This document shows positions 42,290 through 51,018 of a DNA stretch of 64,000 bases, piece after piece; position 1 is the first letter of the stretch; each line of letters begins with the position of its first letter. The notes under the pieces were generated by a model. The model was given only the letters and a program-made list of their open reading frames with translations, made no database searches and was not told the origin of the DNA. The translations under genes were made by a program, and so were the position numbers. This stretch comes from Lachnospiraceae bacterium. Lineage in GTDB: Bacteria > Bacillota > Clostridia > Lachnospirales > Lachnospiraceae. The stretch covers positions 1 to 64,000 of the forward strand of contig CAAEMZ010000033.1 in the NCBI GenBank assembly GCA_900757195.1. The letters are read 5' to 3'.

Positions 42290-42988
42290 ATGAAAAAAAC
42301 AGGAATTATCGGGGCGATGGAAGAAGAGGTCGCTTCCTTAAAAGCAAAAATGACAGTCGAATCCATCCGGGAGATTGCGGGAATGGAGTTTTGCGAAGGC
42401 CGCTGTGAAAATCATCCGGTGGTTGTTGTGCGGAGCGGTATCGGAAAGGTCAATGCGGCTGTCTGCACACAGATCCTTGCGGATATTTTTCATGTTGACG
42501 GAATTATCAATACCGGTGTGGCGGGAAGTCTGAAAAATGTCATTAACATCGGCGATATTGTTCTTTCAGAGGATACCCTGCAGCATGATGTGGATGCGAC
42601 CGGATTCGGTTATGGACCGGGCGTTATTCCGAGAATGGAAACCTCTGTGTTTAAAGCCGATGAAGGGCTGGTGGCCCTTGCTGAAAAGGTATGCCGTGAA
42701 GTGAATCCGGAAATTCAGGTATTTCGGGGCAGGGTTGTCAGCGGCGACCAGTTCATTTCCAATCGGGAAATCAAGGAACGGATTGTTGAAAATTTCGGCG
42801 GCTTCTGCACGGAGATGGAAGGGGCGGCCATTGGTCAGGCAGCATGGCTGAATAAAATTCCATTTCTAATCATCCGGGCGATTTCGGATAAGGCAGACGG
42901 CAGTGCGGAGATGGATTACAGTGAATTTGAACACAAGGCGATTGAACACAGCGTGGCTCTTGTGACCGGAATGCTGCGAAATATGTAA
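42290..42988 (+). CDS. mtnN: 5'-Methylthioadenosine/S-adenosylhomocysteine nucleosidase
   Basis: Cleaves MTA and SAH (and 5'-deoxyadenosine) to adenine and a ribosyl product, recycling inhibitors of methylation and radical-SAM reactions. The 232 residues follow the family closely: GIIGAMEEEVASLK at the N-terminus with the catalytic Glu, GVAGSLKN, QHDVDATGFGYGPG, SGDQFI, EMEGAAIGQAAW and a catalytic-Asp block RAISDKADGS. AAAGGAGAG precedes the ATG. It stands alone; no luxS follows. Confidence 0.95.
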   Translation: MKKTGIIGAMEEEVASLKAKMTVESIREIAGMEFCEGRCENHPVVVVRSGIGKVNAAVCTQILADIFHVDGIINTGVAGSLKNVINIGDIVLSEDTLQHDVDATGFGYGPGVIPRMETSVFKADEGLVALAEKVCREVNPEIQVFRGRVVSGDQFISNREIKERIVENFGGFCTEMEGAAIGQAAWLNKIPFLIIRAISDKADGSAEMDYSEFEHKAIEHSVALVTGMLRNM

Positions 42989-43072
42989 AAACTGCCCGAC
43001 CGATTTGAATGGATTTTGTCTTTTCGTTGATATTATAATGGATGTATATTATCGACGAAAGGAGTTCATAAA

Positions 43073-43792
43073 ATGAAAAATTGGTTTTTGGGGCAGGGGA
43101 TTCCCCTGTATGCGGAGACAGTGCTGCTTCTGGCAGGCCTGCTGGCTTTGTGGATGACCGGAAGAATTTACAAAAGACTTATACGGGAAGCGGATTTGAT
43201 GGGGACATCGAATCAGCGGCTGATAAAATATATTAAGTTAAAAGTTACCAGCTATTACAAAATAGGCATGCATCCGGAGGATACGCAGGCGTTGATCGGA
43301 CGCTACATAAAAAAATACCGGACAGGCCCTTTTTCCATGCAGGGATGGAGCCGGCTTCCCTATCTTCTGATGACAGGGATGCTTGCGGTCGGCGGCGGAA
43401 ACCTGCTTTACCGGTGGACCCGGGGAGAGACCGTCTATCAGATCGGACTGATCTTCGGAATATCGCTGCTTGGAACCATTTTGCTGGGAGGTATCCTGAT
43501 GTTTATGGATTTTCCGGCAAAGGAACAGCTTTTGATCCACAGCATTTCGGATTATGTGGATAATTATCTCGGCAATAAGCTGGCCCAGGATTATAAAGGG
43601 CAGGAAGGAAAGGTTTCTCCGGAGCAGTATAAAAGGGCTCTGCAGGAAATTGCCGTATCGGATACCGGGCGAAGGAAAGAACGCAGCAGCCGTTATTATT
43701 ATGACAGCTATGGGGACAGGGATTCCGGCGGCAGAGATGATGCGGTGGATGCCAAAATCGTTGAAGATGTATTAAAGGAATTTCTCTGTTAA
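43073..43792 (+). CDS. Conserved membrane protein of unknown function
   Basis: A 239-residue protein with an N-terminal membrane segment (about 10-29, ETVLLLAGLLALWMTGRIY), a basic cytosolic stretch (31-88), then two closely spaced membrane segments (about 94-112 and 123-148) and a soluble C-terminal tail containing a Tyr/Arg/Ser-rich spacer (SSRYYYDSYGDRDSGG) and an acidic final helix. I do not recognise the family. AAAGGAG precedes the ATG. It sits alone between mtnN and pgi; a TATAAT at 43034-43039 is a possible -10, without a good -35. Confidence 0.7.
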   Translation: MKNWFLGQGIPLYAETVLLLAGLLALWMTGRIYKRLIREADLMGTSNQRLIKYIKLKVTSYYKIGMHPEDTQALIGRYIKKYRTGPFSMQGWSRLPYLLMTGMLAVGGGNLLYRWTRGETVYQIGLIFGISLLGTILLGGILMFMDFPAKEQLLIHSISDYVDNYLGNKLAQDYKGQEGKVSPEQYKRALQEIAVSDTGRRKERSSRYYYDSYGDRDSGGRDDAVDAKIVEDVLKEFLC

Positions 43793-43829
43793 ATATGTCC
43801 AAAAAACTGTCAAAAACCACGGAAATGAT

Positions 43830-43858
43830 TTGATAAAATCCAACAATTTTGGTATTAT
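43830..43858 (+). promoter_or_regulatory. Promoter for pgi
   Basis: TTGATA at 43830-43835, a 17-base spacer, TATTAT at 43853-43858; 38 bases before the ATG. Confidence 0.6.
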
Positions 43859-43896
43859 GATAGATAAGAACAAGTAAATACAATGGAGGTAGTGAC

Positions 43897-45246
43897 ATGG
43901 GAAACAAGGTAACATTTGACTATTCGAAGACAGCGCCATTTATCCGTGATGACGAAGTTGAATTGATGAAAAAACTGGTTGTGGATGCAAAGGAAGTTCT
44001 GGTTGGAAAAAACGGCGCAGGCAATGACTTTTTAGGCTGGATCGACCTTCCTGTGGATTATGATAAAGAAGAATTTGCAAGAATTAAAAAAGCGGCAGAA
44101 AAGATCCAGGGGGATTCCGAGGTGCTGCTTGTAATCGGCATTGGCGGTTCTTATCTGGGGGCGAGAGCGGCGATTGAATTCTTACAGCATAATTTCTACA
44201 ACATATTGCCGAAAGAAAGCCGGAAGACACCGGAGATTTATTTTGTCGGAAATAACCTGAGCAGCGCTTATATCCATAATCTGATGGATGTGATCGGTGA
44301 CAGAGATTTTTCAATCAATATGATTTCGAAGTCCGGAACGACGACAGAACCGGCAGTAGCTTTCCGTGTATTTAAAAAATTAATCGAAACCAAATATGGC
44401 AAAGAAGAAGCGGCAAAACGTATTTACTGTACGACGGATAAAGCGAAGGGCGCTCTGAAGCATCTGGCGGATGAGGAAGGTTATGAAACCTTTGTTGTGC
44501 CGGATGATGTGGGCGGACGTTTTTCGGTACTGACAGCGGTAGGTCTGCTTCCGATTGCTGTCAGCGGTGCGGACATTGATGCGCTGATGGCCGGTGCGGC
44601 AAGCGCACGGAAGAACTGTCTTGAAAATGCATTTGAGGCGAATGATGCCCTTCAGTATGCGGCTATTCGAAACATTCTGCTCCGGAAAGGCAAATCCATC
44701 GAAATCACCTGCAGCTATGAACCGTCCTTATTATATATCGGCGAATGGTGGAAGCAGCTTTACGGCGAGAGTGAAGGTAAGGATCAGAGAGGTATTTTCC
44801 CGGCATCAGTAACACTGACAGCGGACTTACATTCGATGGGACAGTTTATCCAGGATGGCGCCCGGATTATGTTTGAAACGGTTCTTGAAGTTGAAAAGTC
44901 AAAATATGAAATTTGTATTGAGGAAGAACCGGTCGATCTGGACGGTCTGAATTATCTGGCAGGAAAGACGGTTGACTTTATCAATAAGAGCGCCATGAAC
45001 GGAACGGTTCTGGCCCATACCGACGGTAATGTTCCGAACCTGATGATTCACATTCCGGAACAGAACGAATTTTTCCTGGGCGAATTATTCTATTTCTATG
45101 AATTCGCCTGTGGTGTCAGTGGCTATGTTCTCGGCGTAAATCCATTTAATCAGCCGGGTGTGGAAAGCTATAAGAAGAATATGTTTGCGCTTCTTGGAAA
45201 ACCGGGATTTGAAGAGTTGACTGAGGCGTTAAAAAAACGACTGTAG
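43897..45246 (+). CDS. pgi: Glucose-6-phosphate isomerase
   Basis: Interconverts glucose-6-phosphate and fructose-6-phosphate. The 449-residue length is that of Firmicutes PGI. The SIS-type sugar-phosphate fold is seen in VIGIGGSYLGARAAIEF and MISKSGTTTEPAVAFR. The catalytic region includes DDVGGRFSVLTAVGLLP and GKDQRGIFPASVTLTADLHS; a C-terminal His lies in MIHIPEQNEFF or the GVNPFNQPGVE block. AATGGAGGT precedes the ATG. It is monocistronic, ended by a strong hairpin. Confidence 0.96.
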   Translation: MGNKVTFDYSKTAPFIRDDEVELMKKLVVDAKEVLVGKNGAGNDFLGWIDLPVDYDKEEFARIKKAAEKIQGDSEVLLVIGIGGSYLGARAAIEFLQHNFYNILPKESRKTPEIYFVGNNLSSAYIHNLMDVIGDRDFSINMISKSGTTTEPAVAFRVFKKLIETKYGKEEAAKRIYCTTDKAKGALKHLADEEGYETFVVPDDVGGRFSVLTAVGLLPIAVSGADIDALMAGAASARKNCLENAFEANDALQYAAIRNILLRKGKSIEITCSYEPSLLYIGEWWKQLYGESEGKDQRGIFPASVTLTADLHSMGQFIQDGARIMFETVLEVEKSKYEICIEEEPVDLDGLNYLAGKTVDFINKSAMNGTVLAHTDGNVPNLMIHIPEQNEFFLGELFYFYEFACGVSGYVLGVNPFNQPGVESYKKNMFALLGKPGFEELTEALKKRL

Positions 45247-45261
45247 ACAGATAGAAAACAG

Positions 45262-45294
45262 GCCCTGTCCGGTATCTTCCGGGCAGGGCTTTTG
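45262..45294 (+). terminator. Rho-independent terminator after pgi
   Basis: An 11-bp stem, 45262-45272 with 45279-45289 (one G-U), a 6-base loop, then TTTT. Confidence 0.88.
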
Positions 45295-45435
45295 ATATGG
45301 TACGGGAAATCCGGAGACCCGGGAAAAATCCTCAGCCGCTGGTAAAATTTTCCGGATGTTTTGAAAAAAGTACGATGAACCGGTAAGATATATGCTACAA
45401 TACGGATAGGTTTTTGTAAAAGGAGAAGCATTATT

Positions 45436-47157
45436 ATGGAAACAAAGAGACAAAAGGAAGTCTATATTATTGGACATAAAAATCCGGACACGGATTCGAT
45501 CTGTTCGGCGATTGCCTATGCCTCGCTTAAAAACGAAATTCTCCGGAGAGTACATCAGGGTGAAAATGTTGAACTGTATCAGGATGTACTGATTGAGGGA
45601 GAAAACAGTGAGGAAATGGTTTATGTGCCGGCGCGGGCAGGACAGATTAATACAGAAACAAATTATGTGCTGAAAGAATTCAAGCAGAAGGTGCCGGAAT
45701 ATATGATCGCTATCCGTACCCAGGTCGGGGATGTGGATATCCGGAGAAATAAAGGGATTCCGGCAGACTATTCCCTGAAAAAAGCATGGGAGACCATGCG
45801 GGGAACAGAGGCCTCCACGCTGGCGGTCACGGATAAAAAAGGCTGTCTGGAAGGACTGATTACGGTGTCGGATATTGCCGGAGCCTATATGTCTGTGCTG
45901 AATACGCAGATTCTGGGAGAGGCACAGACACCGATTGCCAATATTCTGGAAACGTTAAAGGGAAAGCTGATGGTCGGTGACGCGAAGAAGCGCCTGAACC
46001 GTGGAAAACTGGTCGTTTCCACGGCAAATCTGGAAGTGATCGATGCATTTATTGAGAAGGATGACCTGGTCATCCTCGGAAACCGCTATGAGGCCCAGCT
46101 CAGCGCTATTGAAAATCAGGCATCCTGCATTATTATCTGTGACGGGGCCAAAGCCTCCCGAACGATTTGCAAACTGGCGGAGGAAAAGGGATGCGCGGTG
46201 ATCTGTACACCATACGATACTTATACAGTGACTCGTTCCATTAACCAGAGTATTCCGGTCAGCTTTTTCATGATTAAAGATGGTCTCATTTCCTTCAGCG
46301 AGGATGATTATGTGGCGGATATCAAACCGACCATGATGAGTAAGCGCCACAGGGATTTCCCGATTGTGGATAAGGACGGAAAGTACGTGGGAATGATCTC
46401 CAGACGGACGCTGATCGATATGAATACGAAAAAAGTCATTCTTGTGGACCATAATGAAGTGGACCAGGCGGCAGATGGCGCTGATGAAGCGGAAATTATG
46501 GAAATCATTGACCATCACAAACTGGGAACGGTGGAAACCATTCGTCCGGTCAAGGTTCGCAATGAGCCGGTGGGCTGTACGGCAACCATCGTTTATGAAA
46601 TGTATATGGAAAATCAGATTCCGGTATCCCGGGAGATTGCGGGCATCTTATGTGCGGCGATTATTTCCGATACCCTGATGTTCCGTTCACCGACATGTAC
46701 GCCGATGGATCAGATGATCGCCGAACAGCTGGCGGAAATTGCAGGCATTGATATTGAGAGCTTTGCCATGAAAATGTTTGAAGAGGGAAGCCAGCTCCGG
46801 CAGAAGACGGATTCTGAAATTTTTTATCAGGATTATAAGAAATTTGTTGCCGGAGATATTCCTTATGCCGTGGGACAGATTACATCCATGAATCACGGCG
46901 AACTGATGGAGATTCAGGAACGGCTGCTGGCCTATATGGATAAGGCACGGACAGAGACCGAACTGCCGATGGTATTCTTTATGCTCACCGATATTTTAAA
47001 AGAGTCTACCCGTCTGTTATTTGTCGGCAATGAAGCAAAATTCTATGTTGAAAAAGGCTTCCGGACAGAAGCCGGCGAAAATTATATTGATTTAGAAGGC
47101 GTGGTATCACGTAAGAAACAGTTGATACCGAAATTAACCGCCGCATTACAGCAGTAG
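45436..47157 (+). CDS. Manganese-dependent inorganic pyrophosphatase, CBS/DRTGG type (copy 1)
   Basis: Family II pyrophosphatase of 573 residues. It has a DHH catalytic domain split by a regulatory insert: GHKNPDTDSICSAIAYA at the N-terminus, a first CBS motif (ASTLAVTDKKGCLEGLITVSD), a DRTGG-like segment, a second CBS motif (RDFPIVDKDGKYVGMISRRT), then VDHNEVDQAADG and EIIDHHKLG, and a DHHA2 domain with the SRKKQLIPKL active-site end. CBS-type enzymes are inhibited by AMP/ADP and activated by linear dinucleotides in studied members; that control is inferred here. AAAGGAGAAG precedes the ATG. A homologous gene follows after 11 bases. Confidence 0.92.
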   Translation: METKRQKEVYIIGHKNPDTDSICSAIAYASLKNEILRRVHQGENVELYQDVLIEGENSEEMVYVPARAGQINTETNYVLKEFKQKVPEYMIAIRTQVGDVDIRRNKGIPADYSLKKAWETMRGTEASTLAVTDKKGCLEGLITVSDIAGAYMSVLNTQILGEAQTPIANILETLKGKLMVGDAKKRLNRGKLVVSTANLEVIDAFIEKDDLVILGNRYEAQLSAIENQASCIIICDGAKASRTICKLAEEKGCAVICTPYDTYTVTRSINQSIPVSFFMIKDGLISFSEDDYVADIKPTMMSKRHRDFPIVDKDGKYVGMISRRTLIDMNTKKVILVDHNEVDQAADGADEAEIMEIIDHHKLGTVETIRPVKVRNEPVGCTATIVYEMYMENQIPVSREIAGILCAAIISDTLMFRSPTCTPMDQMIAEQLAEIAGIDIESFAMKMFEEGSQLRQKTDSEIFYQDYKKFVAGDIPYAVGQITSMNHGELMEIQERLLAYMDKARTETELPMVFFMLTDILKESTRLLFVGNEAKFYVEKGFRTEAGENYIDLEGVVSRKKQLIPKLTAALQQ

Positions 47158-47168
47158 CAGGGGGTATA

Positions 47169-48821
47169 GTGATGAATAAGGAGAAAATTTACGTCATTGG
47201 ACATAAACATCCGGATACAGATTCCATATGCTCAGCCATTGCCTATGCGAATCTGCGGAAAAAAGTGACAGGAAAGAACTATGTGCCGGCCCGTGCCGGA
47301 GAAATCAACTCGGAGACAGCCTTTGTTCTGGATCGTTTCCACACAGAGGTTCCGGGATATATGGGCGATGTCCGTACGCAGGTCAGAGATGTTGAGGTGG
47401 CGCCGGCTTATAACGGCCATCCGGAAATGTCGATTCGTGAAGCGTGGGCGAGCCTTCAGGAAAAGCAGATTTCCACACTGACCATTGTGGATGATAAGGA
47501 TAAACTGGTTGGCCTGATTACCAAAGGGGATATTGCCAAAACCTACATGGGTGTTTATGACAGCCGGGTGTTATCGGAAAATAAAACACCGTACAAAAAT
47601 ATCTGCGCGACGCTGGACGGCGAAATGCTCGTTGGTGATCCGGAGGGTGTTGTTGAAAAAGGAAAGATTTTAATTGCTGCGGCAAATCCGGATTTGATGG
47701 AAGAATATATTGAAGACGGCGATATGGTCATGATGGGTGACCGTTACGAATCCCAGCTCTGCGCCATCGAGATGAATGCCGGATGTCTGATTATCAGTAT
47801 GAATACCCAGCCGAGTGATACGATTCTTGAACTGGCCAGAGAGCATCACTGTACGATTATCCGGACGCCTTACGACACATTTATTGCCGCCCGTCTGATT
47901 AATCAGAGTATGGCTATCGGTCATTTTATGGTGAAGGATCATCTGAAATCTTTCAAAAATGAAGATTTTATTGAAGATGTCAAGGAAATTATGGCGAAAA
48001 ACCGCCACAGAGCTTTCCCAATCGTGGATCATCAGGGAAAGGTGACAGGCATGTTTACCCGCCACAACCTGATTGATTTTCATAAAAAACAGGTGGCATT
48101 GGTTGACCATAATGAAGCGGGGCAGGCCGTCGACGGTATCGGGGACTGTGAAATTACAGAAATTGTGGACCACCACAAACTGGGATTTGTTCAGAGTATG
48201 AAGCCGGTCTATTTCCGGTGCCAGCCTGTCGGCTGTACGGCAACGATCGTCTATTCGCTGTATAAGGAGAATAAAGTGGAAATTACACCGGATATGGCCG
48301 GTCTGATGTGTTCAGCAATTTTATCAGACACACTGATGTACCGTTCACCAACATGCACACCGCTGGATAAAATGGCTGCGGAAGCCCTTGCGAAAATCGC
48401 AGGTATTCAGGTGGAAGAGTATGCGATGCAGATGTTTGAAGCGGGCAGCGATTTAAAGAGCAAGTCCGACGCAGACATCTTCTATCAGGATTTCAAGAAA
48501 TTCTCAGCGGGAGATATTTTGTTTGGCGTAGGCCAGATCACATCGCTGGATGCCCGGGAACTGAAAAAAATTCATGCCCGTCTCTCCAATATGCTTCCGA
48601 AGGCGAAGGCAGAACACGGCCTGAATATGATTTTCTTTATGTTAACCAATATTCTGGACGAGTCCACTATGGTTCTCTGTTCCGACAGTGAGGCTCTGGA
48701 CGCAGCATCCCGGTGCTTCGGCGCGAAGGTCACAAAGGACGGAGATAGTGTCTTTGTTGAAAATATGGTATCCCGGAAAAAACAGTTTATTCCGAAAATG
48801 CTCGGTACACTGCAGGAGTAG
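47169..48821 (+). CDS. Manganese-dependent inorganic pyrophosphatase, CBS/DRTGG type (copy 2)
   Basis: A paralogue of the preceding gene with the same domain order in 550 residues: GHKHPDTDSICSAIAYA, CBS (ISTLTIVDDKDKLVGLITKGD), DRTGG-like region, CBS (HRAFPIVDHQGKVTGMFTRHN), VDHNEAGQAVDG and EIVDHHKLG, and DHHA2 ending SRKKQFIPKM. The main size difference is a shorter segment between the DHH N-terminus and YVPARAGEINSE: copy 1 has about 24 extra residues there. All metal-ligand Asp/His positions I can see are kept in both. Ribosome site GGGGGTA is weak. The flavin reductase gene follows after 9 bases. Confidence 0.92.
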   Translation: MMNKEKIYVIGHKHPDTDSICSAIAYANLRKKVTGKNYVPARAGEINSETAFVLDRFHTEVPGYMGDVRTQVRDVEVAPAYNGHPEMSIREAWASLQEKQISTLTIVDDKDKLVGLITKGDIAKTYMGVYDSRVLSENKTPYKNICATLDGEMLVGDPEGVVEKGKILIAAANPDLMEEYIEDGDMVMMGDRYESQLCAIEMNAGCLIISMNTQPSDTILELAREHHCTIIRTPYDTFIAARLINQSMAIGHFMVKDHLKSFKNEDFIEDVKEIMAKNRHRAFPIVDHQGKVTGMFTRHNLIDFHKKQVALVDHNEAGQAVDGIGDCEITEIVDHHKLGFVQSMKPVYFRCQPVGCTATIVYSLYKENKVEITPDMAGLMCSAILSDTLMYRSPTCTPLDKMAAEALAKIAGIQVEEYAMQMFEAGSDLKSKSDADIFYQDFKKFSAGDILFGVGQITSLDARELKKIHARLSNMLPKAKAEHGLNMIFFMLTNILDESTMVLCSDSEALDAASRCFGAKVTKDGDSVFVENMVSRKKQFIPKMLGTLQE

Positions 48822-48830
48822 AGGTAGGTT

Positions 48831-49424
48831 ATGGCAAAACAGAAGTGGAAACCGGGGAATATGGTCTATCCCCTTCCGGCAGTGCTTGTGAGCTGCGGGG
48901 ATAAAGAGGGCAATCTGAATTTAATGACGGCGGCCTGGACAGGGACGATCTGTTCGGACCCGCCGATGGTCTATGTGTCCATACGAAAAGAACGCCACTC
49001 CCATCATATGATTCGGGAGACCGGAGAATATGTCATTAATCTGACGACCGAGAAACTGGCCCGGGCAACGGATTTCTGCGGCGTGCGCTCCGGACGGGAT
49101 ATGGATAAATTTAAAGAAATGCAGCTGACACCGGTCCATGGGGCGCTTAAATATGCACCGATGGTGGAAGAAAGCCCGGTGTCCATTGAATGTCAGGTGA
49201 CCCAGGTGGTTGAACTGGGAAGCCATGATATGTTTATGGCAAAGGTGACCGCAGTCTATGTGGATGAAACCTATATGGATGGAAAGGGAACCTTTCATCT
49301 GGAAAAGGCGGAGCCGCTGGTTTATTCCCATGGACAGTATTACGGAATCGGAAAACATATCGGAGGCTTTGGATATGCGGTTCGAAAAAAAATGGTGAAA
49401 AAAAAGCCGGGGAAAAAGAAGTAA
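48831..49424 (+). CDS. Flavin reductase family protein
   Basis: A 197-residue FMN-binding split-barrel protein of the flavin reductase-like family. Seen: YPLPAVLVSCGDKEGNLNLM, AWTGTICSDPPMVYVSIR, a RHSHHMIRETGEYVINL block and DFCGVRSGRDMDKF. The C-terminus ends in a basic KKMVKKKPGKKK tail. The family includes NADH:FMN reductases and poorly defined flavoproteins, and the partner is unknown. GAGGTAGG precedes the ATG. It follows the second pyrophosphatase after 9 bases and is closed by a terminator. Confidence 0.85.
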   Translation: MAKQKWKPGNMVYPLPAVLVSCGDKEGNLNLMTAAWTGTICSDPPMVYVSIRKERHSHHMIRETGEYVINLTTEKLARATDFCGVRSGRDMDKFKEMQLTPVHGALKYAPMVEESPVSIECQVTQVVELGSHDMFMAKVTAVYVDETYMDGKGTFHLEKAEPLVYSHGQYYGIGKHIGGFGYAVRKKMVKKKPGKKK

Positions 49425-49447
49425 AATTCATTTATATCGTCTGAAGG

Positions 49448-49481
49448 AGGATACACTTTCATTGAGGTGTATCCTTTTTTG
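49448..49481 (+). terminator. Rho-independent terminator after the flavin reductase gene
   Basis: AGGATACAC (49448-49456) pairs with GTGTATCCT (49467-49475) around a 10-base loop, followed by a T tract. Confidence 0.88.
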
Positions 49482-49565
49482 ATGAGAAAATGCGGTCTTA
49501 TTCCCCTGTTTTTTTAACTCGCCTTTTAAATACAAAAAGGTGCAAACTACGGCGCCTCCGGTCCG

Positions 49566-49594
49566 TTGAAAAGGAGAATTCGGAATGTTAAAAT
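49566..49594 (+). promoter_or_regulatory. Promoter for the ABC ATPase leader
   Basis: TTGAAA at 49566-49571, exactly 17 bases, TAAAAT at 49589-49594 with an extended TG at 49586-49587. Transcription should begin near 49602, giving a leader of about 185 bases. Confidence 0.7.
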
Positions 49595-49601
49595 AGAAGT
49601 A

Positions 49602-49785
49602 ACAGAAATATCGAATCCAGGGCCCTGCCGCTACTCCATTTTTATAGAGGCGGGCACCGACAAAAGGAGGAGAATCCGTCAGCCGGCGGTGCGGCAGTGT
49701 GGAGACCTGCCGTAAACTCCCGGGAGCAGAGCTCTCCCGGCGGGGAGGTTTTCGGAGCGGAGGCGCGGAGACTACGGCGAAAATT
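49602..49785 (+). promoter_or_regulatory. Structured leader of the ABC ATPase gene (riboswitch-like candidate)
   Basis: GC-rich leader with a chain of hairpins: 49624-49629 with 49649-49654; 49654-49659 with 49687-49692; 49692-49697 with 49707-49712; and a 7-bp stem 49720-49726 with 49734-49740. The second and third share bases and could be alternatives. The third loop contains GGAGACCTGCC (49701-49711), the core of the cobalamin B12-box, and GCCCTGCCGCTACT upstream weakly resembles another cobalamin-riboswitch element. The complete cobalamin core could not be traced, and no clear Shine-Dalgarno lies next to the ATG. The leader is long and structured enough to suspect RNA-level control; the ligand is unknown. 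Confidence 0.4.
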
Positions 49786-50907
49786 ATGTCAACTGTAACT
49801 TTGAACAATGTGAAAAAAATCTACAATAACACAGTAACGGCAGTCCAGAGTTTCTCCCTGGATGTGGCGGATAAAGAATTTATCGTGCTGGTGGGCCCTT
49901 CCGGCTGCGGGAAATCGACGACGCTTCGGATGGTTGCCGGATTGGAAGAAATCTCCGAGGGGGAACTGTACATTGACGGCAAGCTGATGAATAATGTGGA
50001 GCCAAAAGACCGGGATATCGCCATGGTATTCCAGAGCTATGCTCTGTACCCTCATATGACGGTTCGTGAGAATATGGAATTTCCGCTGAAGCTGAGAAAG
50101 GTGCCGAAGGCGGAGATTGCACAGCGGGTACAGGAAGTTGCCGAAATACTCGGAATTACGGAATATCTGAAACGCAAGCCAAAGGAACTGTCCGGCGGTC
50201 AGCGTCAGCGTGTGGCAATTGGACGGGCGATGGTCCGTGAACCGAAGGTTCTGCTCATGGATGAGCCGTTGTCAAATCTGGATGCGAAACTGAGAAACCA
50301 GATGCGGGCGGAGATTATCAAATTGCGCCAGCGGATTGATACCACCTTTATGTATGTCACGCATGACCAGACGGAGGCGATGACGCTGGGAGACCGTATT
50401 GTTATTATGAAAGATGGTTTTATCCAGCAGATCGGAACACCGCAGCAGGTGTTTGAACATCCGGAAAATGTTTTTGTTGCTGGATTTATCGGAACGCCGC
50501 AGATGAACTTCTTCCAGGCGAAACTGGTAAAAGTATCTGAAAATGCATATCATGCGGAAGTTTTCGGCACGGTCATTACCCTGTCAGAAAAAACGCAGAA
50601 AGCCCTGGCTGAAAATGCAGCGGAAACAGGCACGGTCATTTTGGGTATCCGTCCGGAACATATACGTTTTGCCACAGCCGACAGTGAGAATGTATTGAGC
50701 GGCAGTGTGGAAGTTTCTGAAATGATGGGAAGCGAATATTATCTGCATGTGACCTGTAATGGACAGGATGTTATTTTACGTGTGCCGACTTCGGACCTGC
50801 CGGAAGCGCTGCGGGGCGGCATTAATTACGGAACTGAGATAAAGTTTACGTTCCGTTCGGATGCGATTCATCTGTTCCATCCTGAAACGGAACAGAATTT
50901 CATTTAA
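49786..50907 (+). CDS. Sugar ABC transporter ATP-binding protein (MsmK/UgpC type)
   Basis: A 373-residue ATPase of the carbohydrate CUT1 class. Walker A GPSGCGKSTT, Q-loop in VFQSYALYPHMTV, signature LSGGQRQR, Walker B LLMDEPLSNLD and an H-loop YVTHDQ are intact. A C-terminal TOBE/regulatory domain (about 240-373) includes LGIRPEHI. Such ATPases often serve several sugar permeases, and no other permease ATPase is in the window, so it probably energises the permeases at 58210-60005. The ATG at 49786 gives the normal MSTVTLNNVKKIY start; the upstream in-frame stretch is leader RNA. It is monocistronic. Confidence 0.93.
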   Translation: MSTVTLNNVKKIYNNTVTAVQSFSLDVADKEFIVLVGPSGCGKSTTLRMVAGLEEISEGELYIDGKLMNNVEPKDRDIAMVFQSYALYPHMTVRENMEFPLKLRKVPKAEIAQRVQEVAEILGITEYLKRKPKELSGGQRQRVAIGRAMVREPKVLLMDEPLSNLDAKLRNQMRAEIIKLRQRIDTTFMYVTHDQTEAMTLGDRIVIMKDGFIQQIGTPQQVFEHPENVFVAGFIGTPQMNFFQAKLVKVSENAYHAEVFGTVITLSEKTQKALAENAAETGTVILGIRPEHIRFATADSENVLSGSVEVSEMMGSEYYLHVTCNGQDVILRVPTSDLPEALRGGINYGTEIKFTFRSDAIHLFHPETEQNFI

Positions 50908-50918
50908 CCTCCTTCAGT

Positions 50919-50956
50919 AAAAACACCGTATCATTAAAAATGCGGTGTTTTTATTA
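50919..50956 (+). terminator. Rho-independent terminator after the ABC ATPase gene
   Basis: A 10-bp stem, AAAAACACCG (50919-50928) with CGGTGTTTTT (50943-50952), has a 14-base loop and is followed by ATTA. The T tract is part of the stem. Confidence 0.78.
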
Positions 50957-51018
50957 CTGGTTTCATAAAAATGAAAAGAAAAAATATCGCAAAATTTATC
51001 GGATAGGAGTGGAATGTC

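Noticed and set aside
43005..43039. A full promoter for the unknown membrane protein gene at 43073
   Set aside because: TATAAT at 43034-43039 is good, but the nearest -35-like hexamers are 12 or 23 bases away, so no complete promoter is supported.
49602..49713. Calling the ABC ATPase leader a cobalamin riboswitch outright
   Set aside because: Only the GGAGACCTGCC core and a weak upstream match are visible. The GGGAA/P3-P6 core could not be traced, and the best promoter would start transcription after the place where the aptamer's 5' strand should be.
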